From positions 1 through 64,000 of the IMG/VR virus record IMGVR_UViG_3300032288_001804: DNA of 64,000 nt; one strand, written 5' to 3'. Shown here piece after piece: positions 31,001 through 42,300 of this stretch. Under the pieces are notes generated by a model, which did not search any database, had not been told where the DNA came from, and saw only the letters and a program-made list of their open reading frames with translations. The DNA comes from a virus. A program made the translations under genes and the position numbers. The stretch's first letter is position 1; every line of letters begins with the position of its first letter.

Positions 31001-34000
31001 GCTTTTCAAATAGTTCAGCAGCACGATCTTGTTCATCTTGAGCTGGCATTTGTCCCATCCCGTAGTTGGCCAATGCAAAACGTTCAACATAGTCAAGTAA
31101 GAAATCATTTTCTTCCTCAGTAAGATTATTAATCTTACCAGAGTTTTCTTTTGCATATACAATAACCTCTTGAATATTTTTAATAAGCGCCATAGCTTCT
31201 TCTGTTATTTCAGAAGCTGCTACCATTTTACTTTCATCTCTACTAATAGAAGCAATGTCATTTATAATAGAATATAAATCACCAACTGATTCTATTTGAT
31301 CAATTATATCTTGACTTACATTTCTTTGTGCAAGCTGTTCCTTAAGAACCTTAGCGGTTGCTTCTTTTATCTTTGGATCTTTTTTAGCTTCAAGTTCTTT
31401 AATAGCTTGATAAAGACCTGCTTGTATTTCGTAATATTCTTTTTTTGCACTTACTCTTGTATTATTTGCAAGCCAAGTTTCACGCTCTCTTAAAAATTCT
31501 TCAGAATTTCTATCACCATTTATACTTGGTCTTAATAGTAACTGTTGCTCGTAGTCAGATAAGGCTTTTAAAAATACACCAGGACGTGGTTTAGATTCAT
31601 AGAACCCTGAGCTTAAACTTCTATACTCACGTAATCTTTCAGCAATAAGTTTTTCATCTCCGGTTTTAAGGTTTCCAAATCTGTCTACTAAGCTGTATAA
31701 AAATCTTTTTTCTTCTAGCGCAAGCTTACGTTGTTCTGTTTCATCTTTAATTTCAAAGCCTTGACGCTTCATGTCTTTCCACATCTGAAGCTTTTCATTA
31801 ATATCGTCAAGTCTTCTTTTAGCTTCTGCACCTATATCATCTCTTTCAAAGAGCTCTTGTCTTTCATAGAATTCAGGCTTATACTTATTGTTAAAATATA
31901 AGCGTCGCATCTTATCATACTCTTGCTTAAGCTTATTATATGCTTTTTTATCAGCATCGTTTAAGCTTTGGTAGTATGCAAAACGAGCTTTCTCAATATT
32001 AAATTGTTGTTGTGCATCCCACCATTCATACCCTACAAATTCGTCTAAGAACTTTAATACTTTAAATTCATAAAGATTACCATTTGCATTTTTTTCAGCA
32101 ATGCTATCTTCCATTAAGAAAGTATCTGCCATGCTAACTAAGTTTCTTGCATTTATACCAGCTTTCTTAAGAGCTGGTACAACTTGAGATGCAAACATAA
32201 CTTTATGAGTATGGATCTTTGATTCCATTTCCATATAGTTATTTCTTAGGTACTTAGCAAAAGCTCCTACAACAGGATCTTGGTTAACTAAGTAGCTTTC
32301 AAATAACGCATTCATCTGGCTGGCAAGTCCGTTGTTTACAAGATCGCCATCTACCATTTTCTTAAAGGAATCTTTAGTAAGCTTTATACTATTGTAAGCA
32401 GCCTCTTCTACAGCTAGTAATCTTTTAGTAGCTAACGGAGAATTTTCTAAAAATGCTTTACGCTTTAGCCAACGTTCATCTATTTTTTTAGCTGTTGGCT
32501 CAACAAACTCCCAAAGAGTATCTGTTAAGTTTTCACCATATACATATAGTGCAGCTTTTTTACCTCTCTTTGAAGCCTTTTCAATTTCTGATACAAGCTT
32601 TTGAAGATCTGATTCTTCTGTAACACCAAGGTTTTCTAAGTCATTAGTAATTTTATCAGCTAGTTCTATAAAAGAATCTAGATAATCACTAAGATTTTTA
32701 ACACGATAAATACTAGTTTCAGATACACCAAGGTTTTTAATCTCCTCAATTCTACCAGCAATCTTTTTAGAAATCATATTTAATTGCTGAAGACTGTTAA
32801 CAAATGCTATAGCAAGCTTTCTATTTTCTTCTACAAGATCTTTAATATGTCTAGTTCTATTAGACTGGTAATTACTAAGAGTAGAAGTAATATATGCAAG
32901 ATCCCTACTATCGTCAGTTGTTAATAGGAGGGCAAGTTCCTGGTACTCTTCTTTAGTGGTAGCTTGAAGCTGATCACTAAATAGTTTGTACATTGAATCA
33001 ATAGTATTTTTAAGTTGGGCATGTGTCTTCTTAGCAGTCTCATCATCAACCGCATTATCCAACTCCTTAATGAAATCATTTATTTCTTTAGCGTATTGTA
33101 CAGCATCCTGCTCTAAAGATTCTGCAGTACCTATTGATGTATCTATATTAAACTTCTCGGATAGCATTTCATTTGCTAAATCCATAAAAGAAGTATTAAC
33201 TCCTAGGTCACTAAGCTTAGGTCCAGCACCAAATAGTTTTCTAAAGAACTTTTTAATTTGATAAAGTATATTAGAAATCATTTCGCTGAATGAATTCGGC
33301 ATAGGTGTGCTAGAAAGCTGAGCCTGTGCTGCTATAGTCAACGCATGTACAATAATTTCTTCTGAAAATCCTTGTGGATCACCTTCAAGTTCAGGGTATT
33401 GCTTTAAAAAGTTTTCTTGTAAACCTAATTTACCTAATTCAGACCAAGCCTTCTTAGCTAGTTTTTGAAATAACTCTGGATTTTCTTTTGCTAAGTACTT
33501 TACAAAAGGGTGAGCAAACTCGTGAAATAAAGTCTTTGTACTTAATGCACCATCTACTATATATACTTTTCCATTATAAAAGAATGCTGGTGCATTATTA
33601 TAAGGAGCATTTGTATTCTTAGTAAGTTCTATTGCCTCATCTTTACTAATAAATTGAACCTCAGGTTCACCAAACACATTTAGCATGTTCATACTAGCTG
33701 CTAAGTTTTTTACAACTTGCATTGCTTGAACATGTTCTGATTGCTCTTGAGTTAATGTATTTGATAATAAATCATTTATTGCCTCATTATCTTCTTCATA
33801 AGTAAGGCTTATCATATCATCGATAGCTTCAATTTCCTTGATAAACCACGCCCTATCTATACCATTTTCCTGAGAACTAGGTGAGTTAGGTTGTATAGGT
33901 ATCGGAGTTTTAAGTACTTTTATGTAATACTTTTGAGGTCCGTTTCTTAAATCATTCTCCTCTTTTACAACATCTAAGTAGCGTATATTACCATTAAGTC

Positions 34001-36299
34001 TGTTGTAGGCATTAACCTCATTTATAGCATTGGTGTAACCACCTTGCGATAAATACTTTTTGTTATATATGTTTGTGTCACCATTCAGCTTCATAAGATG
34101 TTTCTTAAACTGAGCTGGTGTTAAATCATAAATGTTTTTATTATACTGCGGAGTATCTGTTGCTATATCTACAATGGCGTCATTGCTAAATGCAACTAGA
34201 TATTGACTATCCGAGAACATTGTATAGTCAAGTCCTCTATAACCTCTATCTTTAAGAAAATTAAAGAAGTCATTTTGAATAGCTAATCCTTCTGGAGAAT
34301 TATCAAGTATATTGAAATCAGTACCAGTTTGTTTTGTAAACTCAGATCTAAGTGCTCTATACTCTTTAGCGTCTCCTTGTAAAAATCCTTTAGTATCTAC
34401 ACTTACTTGTCTTACATTTTTACCGTAGTCTTTTGCCTCTGCTTTATCAACAGTAAAATAGTTAACATCTCTATTGTCTAGAGTATTATATCCTTGATAT
34501 ACAGTTTTAATGTCATCATTAGTTTCTTCAGTTTCCTGTATAGTATCTTCTATAAAAGAAAAATATCTGAACCCTGGAGCATTAAACTTATAAATGTCTT
34601 TCTTAAATGGGGCAAAGTAAATTAAGTCCATGATATCTTTACCACGGCCCATATTTATTTTTGCTTCAAAGATTTGCTTCCAGTCTTTCCAGTAGTTATC
34701 AAATATTTCTGGATAGTTACCTTCTCCAGTTCTTAAAAAGAAATCTAAAACGTATCTCTTAGGTCTGGTTTCACCAGTTTCTTCATCAATCTCAAATGCT
34801 GTAGGATGTTCAATATACCCGGTAATTGTAACACTTTCACCCTTTTTATGGTCACGTCCTATAAATGCAGTTTGGAATGTCCATGATGGAAATATGTTTT
34901 TTAGATTTTTATACCAAGATTGATCTTCCAAAAATGGTATGATCTCTTCATTAAATTTATTACGACCTAAAGCTGAACCAACACTTGATCTACGCTGCAT
35001 GTAACCTAGACCTTTGGTTTGAATCCAGTTTAAAAATTGTTGAGCATTTGCTTCTTTTCTAAAATGATCTAGTGTAATAACACCATCAATATCATGTAAG
35101 TCTTCACTAAAGCTTCTATATGTAGCACCGTATCTTCTTAATACTTGTGAACCAGATAACTTATAGGCTTTACCCTCAGGATCTAAAGAGTTAAATAGCT
35201 TTTGTAATACATCTGCTGCAAAAGGATCTGCAGATAATGTAGTGTAATAGTTTTTTTGTTCTAGTAGATTACCCTTTTTGTCATAGAGCATGCCATCGCG
35301 GACCTCTATACCACGCATCCACTTTTTGAAATCCTTCTTATAGATATCATCTACTAAATCAAAAAGTAAATCATTAAGCTTTTCAGCATTGTACTTAGTA
35401 AAAGGTTTACCATGTATTGCTTTATGTACGAAGTTGTATATAGCAGCTAAAGCTGTTTTAAGAACTGTTACTGCATAAGGGCTTTTAAAACCTTTTTTCT
35501 CAAAGAAAGATTTATCAATATCTGGATTTTCAAAGTCTACCTTCTCACGTAAATCTGGTCTATAGTTAAGTAAACCTTCTGTAATAAACTCAATAATAAC
35601 TTGTTTATGAGCCCAAGCGTTTTTAGGTGCACCTCTACGCTCTGAAGGGTCATCAACGGTTTCTTCAATGATCTCTAAATCAGCTTGTTGAACAGCATTG
35701 TTTTTAGTTAGGGTATCATATTTATCATATAATTCTTCATACTTATTCCAAAGCTTAATGTTAAACCATAGGTCTTTGGCTATTTTAGACTTTCTACCTA
35801 AAAATGTATAAGCAATATTAGCAGTTTGTTTTGCTAGCCCTTTATCAGAAAGATTTTTTGGTATCGCTAGGAGTTTCTGGAGCATATCAAAAGCTGCAAC
35901 AGGGGGGCCTAATTCGCCTTTATCCCATCTTCCTGCTGTACTCATTTGCTCTGCTAAACCAGTCCACTCTTGGCTACCTTCTTCAATAATATCAATACGT
36001 AGTGATCTTATAAAATCATATAAGGAATCTCTAAACTCTTTTTGTTGACCTTCAAACTTTTGATAAGCCTTAAGATTACCCTTAAAGTTTCTTACCTTAA
36101 ACTTTTTAAGATCTTGTCTTTTAGCTTCATAGTAGTCTCTGCGTTCTGGATAGGCTTCTTGTAAAGTATCTAAAATAGCAAAAGGATCAATTAAAGAACC
36201 TTTATCTTCAGTAAGTAGTAAATAATTACTTACATCATAGTCCCCTAACAATCTTCTTGCTGCTTCTAATGAAGGATTAAAAATTTGACAACTAGCCAT
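28083..36299 (-). CDS. Giant virion protein with ART-like and HExxH domains
   Basis: The 2738-aa protein is one of four giant late products. Around residues 610-705 lies an ADP-ribosyltransferase-like domain in which VNYFTVDKAEAKDYG and GYRGLDYTMFSDSQYLVAF fit the ART shape seen in polyvalent phage proteins. HEFAH at 926-930 is a zincin metallopeptidase motif. An earlier segment near 400 (SEDLHDIDGV) resembles the catalytic site of a nucleotidyltransferase, but this is weak. The middle is coiled coil, and a hydrophobic stretch lies near the C-terminus. It is likely packaged and injected with the DNA to act on the new host. It follows the RNAP gene by 3 bases. Confidence 0.65.
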   Translation of the reverse strand: MASCQIFNPSLEAARRLLGDYDVSNYLLLTEDKGSLIDPFAILDTLQEAYPERRDYYEAKRQDLKKFKVRNFKGNLKAYQKFEGQQKEFRDSLYDFIRSLRIDIIEEGSQEWTGLAEQMSTAGRWDKGELGPPVAAFDMLQKLLAIPKNLSDKGLAKQTANIAYTFLGRKSKIAKDLWFNIKLWNKYEELYDKYDTLTKNNAVQQADLEIIEETVDDPSERRGAPKNAWAHKQVIIEFITEGLLNYRPDLREKVDFENPDIDKSFFEKKGFKSPYAVTVLKTALAAIYNFVHKAIHGKPFTKYNAEKLNDLLFDLVDDIYKKDFKKWMRGIEVRDGMLYDKKGNLLEQKNYYTTLSADPFAADVLQKLFNSLDPEGKAYKLSGSQVLRRYGATYRSFSEDLHDIDGVITLDHFRKEANAQQFLNWIQTKGLGYMQRRSSVGSALGRNKFNEEIIPFLEDQSWYKNLKNIFPSWTFQTAFIGRDHKKGESVTITGYIEHPTAFEIDEETGETRPKRYVLDFFLRTGEGNYPEIFDNYWKDWKQIFEAKINMGRGKDIMDLIYFAPFKKDIYKFNAPGFRYFSFIEDTIQETEETNDDIKTVYQGYNTLDNRDVNYFTVDKAEAKDYGKNVRQVSVDTKGFLQGDAKEYRALRSEFTKQTGTDFNILDNSPEGLAIQNDFFNFLKDRGYRGLDYTMFSDSQYLVAFSNDAIVDIATDTPQYNKNIYDLTPAQFKKHLMKLNGDTNIYNKKYLSQGGYTNAINEVNAYNRLNGNIRYLDVVKEENDLRNGPQKYYIKVLKTPIPIQPNSPSSQENGIDRAWFIKEIEAIDDMISLTYEEDNEAINDLLSNTLTQEQSEHVQAMQVVKNLAASMNMLNVFGEPEVQFISKDEAIELTKNTNAPYNNAPAFFYNGKVYIVDGALSTKTLFHEFAHPFVKYLAKENPELFQKLAKKAWSELGKLGLQENFLKQYPELEGDPQGFSEEIIVHALTIAAQAQLSSTPMPNSFSEMISNILYQIKKFFRKLFGAGPKLSDLGVNTSFMDLANEMLSEKFNIDTSIGTAESLEQDAVQYAKEINDFIKELDNAVDDETAKKTHAQLKNTIDSMYKLFSDQLQATTKEEYQELALLLTTDDSRDLAYITSTLSNYQSNRTRHIKDLVEENRKLAIAFVNSLQQLNMISKKIAGRIEEIKNLGVSETSIYRVKNLSDYLDSFIELADKITNDLENLGVTEESDLQKLVSEIEKASKRGKKAALYVYGENLTDTLWEFVEPTAKKIDERWLKRKAFLENSPLATKRLLAVEEAAYNSIKLTKDSFKKMVDGDLVNNGLASQMNALFESYLVNQDPVVGAFAKYLRNNYMEMESKIHTHKVMFASQVVPALKKAGINARNLVSMADTFLMEDSIAEKNANGNLYEFKVLKFLDEFVGYEWWDAQQQFNIEKARFAYYQSLNDADKKAYNKLKQEYDKMRRLYFNNKYKPEFYERQELFERDDIGAEAKRRLDDINEKLQMWKDMKRQGFEIKDETEQRKLALEEKRFLYSLVDRFGNLKTGDEKLIAERLREYRSLSSGFYESKPRPGVFLKALSDYEQQLLLRPSINGDRNSEEFLRERETWLANNTRVSAKKEYYEIQAGLYQAIKELEAKKDPKIKEATAKVLKEQLAQRNVSQDIIDQIESVGDLYSIINDIASISRDESKMVAASEITEEAMALIKNIQEVIVYAKENSGKINNLTEEENDFLLDYVERFALANYGMGQMPAQDEQDRAAELFEKQSYNGLTKDENKALATAYKTLRSLSEKKANTYYLDIYNNYLTLVDTQFVIDDLGVNYISESDADYFLADDVVDNIKSQNAQFATWFDKNHIRVKIYDGKGGWVDSWQRLQVWNYSQPADDKLFESIEIPTATLEKDEKGNLVKETLLAVPNLEYYTFDVKPEFLTEEILPNTQDANGNIIPPNKDNKGNWLPKRLTQGAPADSPFINKRYLELRRTNKAMFDALEKYKEFYVGIQEGKDRSTKMYLELPRYTTDIAEDIGDVLRNTKRKISGKANLEKPKVFSRWFEDVIRFFTPRAGSFEEGDANFTEDYEVESLSFFAKQNSKIPIQGRSNIEMNNVSRNFVKSTMRYMASLEKHQKLVELSPMAKAMKEFYYVKDAETGKRVYKKNKLDNLGEIITSEKQDKKTKKEKVVGFFKETPRYEALDYLIAREFEGQKYGKGGGAVAINNLFGGMAKVASFGYFALDPSSALVNYYDALMELKIEGWGFKYINPISLQAGKVFGVKAMSTVTAEIYKTGPKSVTGQLIELFDPGEDYQKRALDDGLARNLAGDVVRLNFMTNTRKWFEMLATMQTMGALMHYQKVKQTVNGETKYINYLNAWEKGPDGLIKLKDGVDPKYDINGPEFLKVKSRMQTVISNINGAFGEFNKPQAMKWALYRIVSFIQTHLTRMLINHYGVKGNILAGKGVGRYDWGNDDIHMGFFSAVANYLTKAVRTYGSGLASPSREEGVYMMKSVRWIGMLIAIGYMKSVIFGYNPDDDEEEAIEEQAKKKRQADLKAKARLLVTGDVESYLKRRIKERKKEGTVEQLPTPDTWKKLYRRSGPLPILGAEVESDLYGDIEKESAVFRPKDWLELQALYITTRVGHDQEDWLAWPGYGLSNLTSIFNLKTGAMLNPTVNRTINLVSYIAADITDNRSGIYQKDSGVYPWEKAGDPKWYSTLGQFFGLSGQFIDPAGRQKTMETRRKNIATEQ

Positions 36300-36302
36300 C
36301 TT

Positions 36303-39300
36303 TTAGCATTTATTGAGTTCTTGTATTTTATTTAAGATATCTTCACGAGTTACTCGTATGAATTTTTTAGGTGCCACAACTTCATAGTTCTTGTTCTTGT
36401 ACCCAAATTCTTCGTAAAGCCTCTTAGACAAATATACGAAAGTTTTAGGGGCTTTTGCCCTCTTTTGGTTTACATTTTCACCATTAACATCAGCACCAAT
36501 CATGTATTGCCCATAGCCAGCAGCATTCCAGAATATCTTATTATCGTAATCTTTAGCTGCAGTCTTAAGAGCTTGAATACTATTCTCAATAGCTTTTACA
36601 TTTAAATCGTAGTTATCATCATTCATTTGCTGACTTACAACATCTTGATAGCCCAATTTACTTGTTAAGCCAAATGAGTTTGTATGCTCTTGTGAAAGTG
36701 CAAATACTGAGTCATTTGTTTCTAAAGCTTTAGCAGTTGGATTAGCTGCGCCATTATACACAAACAAGTAATTTTTTCTATCTTTAAGAAGTTGGTTTAT
36801 GGCTAGTTTAATGTCTACTCCTTCAGGTGCCTTTTCTACAATGAAACTTGGGCTTTGGTAGTTATCTCTAAATGTTTGCACTGTACCAAATGATCCAGTA
36901 AGATCTGCTGCAGGATTTTTAGAAGCTTTCCACAAAGGTTGATCTAGGGTATAGTTTCTAACTTTATATCTACTAGCTGTATTCTTATATGAATTAACTG
37001 TACTAAACTTATTAAAGTAACTATTAACAAGATTCCAAGTCATTAACTTATTAGCTTCCATATAGTTAAGCATGCTTTCTAAGATTGGAGTCAATCTTGT
37101 ATCCGGCATGATTTGTCCTATACCATACTCCCCTTTAGAGTTAAACCCTGTAGTAAACATGGTATATATAGGTAAGTTGCTGAAGAACTTTGAAATCTCC
37201 TGAGCCTCGCTCGAGGTCATGTTAGCAGTTTCAATTAAGTTATATGGGTCCATTAACTCAACTAAGTCTTCGTGGAATCTATTTATTCTATCCGCATCTA
37301 GCTTACTAGACTTAAATTTAATAACACGCTCTTTAGTTTTTGCTTCATCAGCAGTTAAGAAGTCTAATACTTTATACTTCTGTACAAGATCAGGATACTT
37401 CTCTTTGATATCAAGAAGTCTTTTTGCATATGACTTAGTAGGACTCTTTAAAATATAGTACTGGTTAAATGTATTATCCAAAGCCATATCTCTTAAGGTA
37501 TGCTCATATGCAAAAGTTGTAGCTTCTTTTTCTAACTCGGCCTCTGTAAAGTCTTCATACTTAGCAGCTGTAAAATCTTTTTTATACTGGATATAGTCAT
37601 CTCGTTTAATGATTTCAGATACTGGTATTGCATTTCTTAAGTACTCACGCTCCATTACATATCTACCATATTCGCGTATGTTTTGGAACATAGTTGATCT
37701 AATTGCACCAAATGCAAATGGTAGTTCTGGATTAGTAATATTAATGTTTTCTTTACCGCTATTAGATTGTAAGTTTTCAAACTCTTCTACCAATTTTTGC
37801 TTATCAAAATACATCATTGGTATAGTAGTCTTGTCTTTTAACTTAACGTTTTTAACAAATACCGATACAGGAGACTTAGTTGTTGGCTTAAGTTTTACTG
37901 CCTTAGATGCAACTTGCAAACTTTTGTAATACTTAATAGAGTCAAGGTCCAAATTACGCATGTAGTTCTGGAACATAAACATTACCAAGTCATTTCTGAA
38001 GTTAGAAATAAAAGATTCTTGGTCACCAAATGTATCAGAAACTGTATCCTTAAAGCCTTTACTTCCTAACTTTTTAAGTAAATAATCATTTACCAACTTA
38101 GAGTCTCTAATGGTAAATAGATTCTTATAGATATCAGCCATAAATTCTGATATACCAAAGCTTGATATAGATGAGTCGTCTAGGATCTTATTGATAACGT
38201 CATCTCCTAATCTTTCATCTTCACGTAATTGGTCAGCTTGATATTGTCTCAAGTTAGTCTCAAATAAACTTGCTGCAACTTGTGTATCTAAATTGGTAGT
38301 ACGCTTAACTGCAGTAATTACTTTAGACATATCTTCTATATCTAGGAAGTGTAATAACAATGCTAGCTGATCCGTGCTTTCAAAATCAAGTTCATCTTGT
38401 AAGTGATCTTCAAAGTATTGTTGATTAAAGATTTGATCTTTTAATGATCCTGCAATAGCTGTTGCTGCGTTTTTAATTCCTTTTGAGTAAAGTACTACAT
38501 CACCATCATCATTAGTGTCTGTATAAGCTAACATTTCTGGGAAGTTCATAAGAACTTTTCTACGCGCTTCACTTCTAAAGAAATTTGGGTTTGATAATTC
38601 AATACCCAAAGGTCCTGCGTATGCCGATCTAGCTTTTTTAACTTCTGTAATATATTGACGTATAATAGGTTGTGATACAAAGTAAGCAGCTTGTCTAATA
38701 GGTACACCAGCTTGAACCATTAATAGTAATGCTGGAGCTACAAAGTTGTTACCTTGAATATCAAAGATCCACGGATCTTTAGCAATATCTACCCAACCAT
38801 TGATAAGTTGAGAAATAACATCTGATACTTTGTTTATACCATCTGCATCATATAAATTACTTAATGATATAGCAGGACCGTCTGGAGTTAGTAATGTGTT
38901 ATGCGGCAAATAAATAGTTTGCTCTTTCATAACTTTATTACCCTTACTATCCTCATCAATTTTATAACTAGGTTGTAAATAAGCACCAACAGTATTAAAG
39001 ATTACGCTATAGGTATTGTCTACGGCACCTTGACCTAGAGTTCTCTTACCAATGCTATTAGAACCATGCTTATAGATATTATATTCTATTTCAAATATTC
39101 TAGTACCTTTAATTTTATCACCTCTTTCAGTAAATACATTTTGTAAAGAGTCGTATGGTCTTACTTTAGAAGCAAGCTCCTGTGCAATAGGTAATACAAT
39201 ATCAGTTGCATTAGGTGTGATAAGATCTACATAGTTACTCTCTAAAGAAAGTATATCCATGATGTCTGTGATAACATCATTTTGGAAATCCTCTGCTATA

Positions 39301-42300
39301 GATACTGAGCCATCTTCATTTTTGGTAAGCTTATACATTAAAGTGGTAAGCTTATCAATGTCAAAGTCACCTCCTGATTTAGCTACAATTTCTGCTGGAA
39401 GTACAATTTGATTACTACCTTCTGGTAAGAACTCATATACTTCCATAAACTCCATAGAGTTTAGACCTTGCACAGGAATACGCACACCAGCTAAAGAAAC
39501 AAGCTTGCGATTATCATCTTCATTTAACCAGCTTTCATCTTTAAGAAGTTGGTTAAGAGCTTGAAGACGAGTAAGTGATTGCCCTTTTCTTGCAGCATCC
39601 TCAATCATCTCAGTAACCTTTGGTAAGTCTAAAAGCTTTTTATATTCTCCTTGAATACCAATCTTAATTTTCATGGCCATTGTCTTACCATCTTTTTTTC
39701 TATAGAATGGTAAGTCGTTAGTGCCTAATACTTCTAAACGCTCCTTAGAGTCTTTGTTAGCATTAAAGAAATCACGGTTAGTATAACCAGCACCTGACAC
39801 TTGAACTAAAGCCTCTCCTGTAACCTTTTGCTTAATAAGCTTTTTATTAATAATAGATACAAGAACCTTTTCAATTTCAGCCGCTGCTAGAGATACATCT
39901 AGAGAAGATTTTAATTTACCTTCTTTATTAAGCTTAACAAAATCTAAGTGGTGCTCAGCAAGTTCACGCTTGGTTAATTGACTTTCTATATAAGCAAATA
40001 ACTTATCTAAAGGTCCTGTTGGTTTACCATTTTCATACGTCCAACCTATTTCATCTAATAACTCTTGTTTCTTTTGAGCCATAAGATTTTCAAGGTTGCC
40101 TTGAAAACGTTTAATTAAGCTATAGTTTTTAGATTCTCTACGCTTAGTTCTATCATCTCCAATTTTATTCCAATTAGCAATCCTAACTTCTTTAGGCATA
40201 TCTGGTTGAAAGTCTGTAGGTACACCATTCTCCATTAGCCCAGACTCAATAAGTTTACGCAACTGAGTAGGGAATGTAGTTTTATTCTTATACTTAGGTG
40301 CAATCTCTAATTGCTTCTTGAAATACTTTAAGAATATATCGTTAGGAGTAAACATGTACCCGTCTTCTGTAAATGCCAACTCACGGTTAGTGGCATCTTC
40401 AGAATTTTTATAAAACTTATCTGGTTTACCATTAGGTGTAATAGTAGCAATCTTAGATCCTGATCCAAATAAAGCATAGTCTACCTTTTGTTCAACCATC
40501 TTATTGTGAAGCTTTTCAAGATCGGAGCCTTCAATAGTAGATGGGATTAATGGTACCAATGAGAATTTATGGAACGCTGTAAGTGGTAAGCCATTTGTTG
40601 CAAGTGGTCCCCAGTATTGCATTTTAAGTACAGGGAAGAATTCTTTAATTCTAGTCTGATCAATATTCTTCTTAGCCAATACATCTCTATATAATAACTC
40701 TTGTGTATCTGACCATGCACCCATCATAATGCTAAGTGCTTTATAACCATCAAAAGTTATCCAACCCTGAGCATCCCCTTCTTTCATTTCACGGTATGGC
40801 TTAGCACGTTCGCTAACAATTTTATTAACTTCCTCGTCTGTTAATTTACCGCTTTTATAACCAGGTGAGTTTTTAATAGAAGTTCTAATATCATCTTCAA
40901 TAGCAGCATAGTATAATGATTTTGTTTCAACATCTTCTAATACTGCACTTCTAAATTGTTCACCATAAGACTTATCTACACTTTGACCTGTATACCAGCT
41001 ACTTGAACGATAGCTAGCTTTATCAGGGGCAAATACAACATTATTTAAATAACGTAACATTGCAGGGTCTGTTCTTGGAATAATACCACCGCTATTAATA
41101 CCGGCGTTACGTTTTTGAAACTCCTCCTTAGCCATGTTATACAAAGCTGGATCACCATGATAGAGCAATACAGTTTCTACATTATGTATAAAACTATTAT
41201 AAACATGCGTTTTAATTGCAATGTTTCTAGTTTCGTTTCTACTTAGCCTTTTAGCTTTTGCATCATCACCAGCATAGATCTCTTGAATCTTATCATGCAT
41301 AGTGTTATCTATATACTCAGCCTCTACTAGTTTTTCAGTAAACTCATTTATCTTATTTGCAAAGTATACTTTTATAACATCATCTGCTATTCTCTTTTTA
41401 AGGTCACTTGATTCTGGTAAATCTAAATAGTCACGTAGTCTACCACCATACTCAGCAGGAATATTCATTAACTCCTCCTGAAGCTCAGGTCTAATCATGT
41501 CTGAGAATATCACAAACTTTTGACCCTCTACACCATAAGTAGATTTACCTACTGGTATCATACGCTCAACAGCATTAGCTGGTAAAGCCTTTACCCTATT
41601 GATACGATCAAGCTCGGCCTCTAAATATCCTAGTAAGATATTAAACGCTGCAGCTTCACCATTAGTACCAAGTGCAAACTCTCTAGGGTTTACATAATAC
41701 TTTCTATTAGATAAGTGATATACAAGTATTGTAGATTTATCTGCAGGGGTAGTTCCCATAGGTAAACCATGAATAACACTTACGTGAAAATCTGTAAGAC
41801 GCTTTGTAAATTCATCTGAGTCTGATGCAGCAATACCATTATTAGCTTCACCATTAACAGTAAATGAAACACCTGCTAGATTATTAATATCTATGGTAAT
41901 CTTTTCATTAGATCCAACCTCTTCTTTAATAGAACGCTTAGGACCATTAGGCTTTGACATGTCAAAAAGCTCATGGATTGTAATAAGGCGCTTTCTCTTA
42001 GGATCTGGATTATTACTTACAAACGGATTACGTAGTCCAGACAAGTGATTCATCTCAGGCTTTGCAGTAAGAGTATTAAAATCAGGTGCTTCCTGTAATT
42101 CTCTAATCATTTGAGTAATGGTATTGTTTTCCATAAACTCATACTGCGCATCACCAGCTGCATTTAATACCATGAAGTCTGAATAATCATCGGTATATGT
42201 AGCTTGAATCTTTTGTAAAGAGTTGTAGAATCCGCGTAAGCCTTTTAGAACTTCACCATTGTCCCTAATCTTTTTAGTAGGGTTAATCAAGTCATCAATT

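Noticed and set aside
31296-33261. Short + strand ORFs in the 28-56 kb region
   Set aside because: They are hydrophobic or low-complexity frames antisense to the giant genes, with no start signals or domains.
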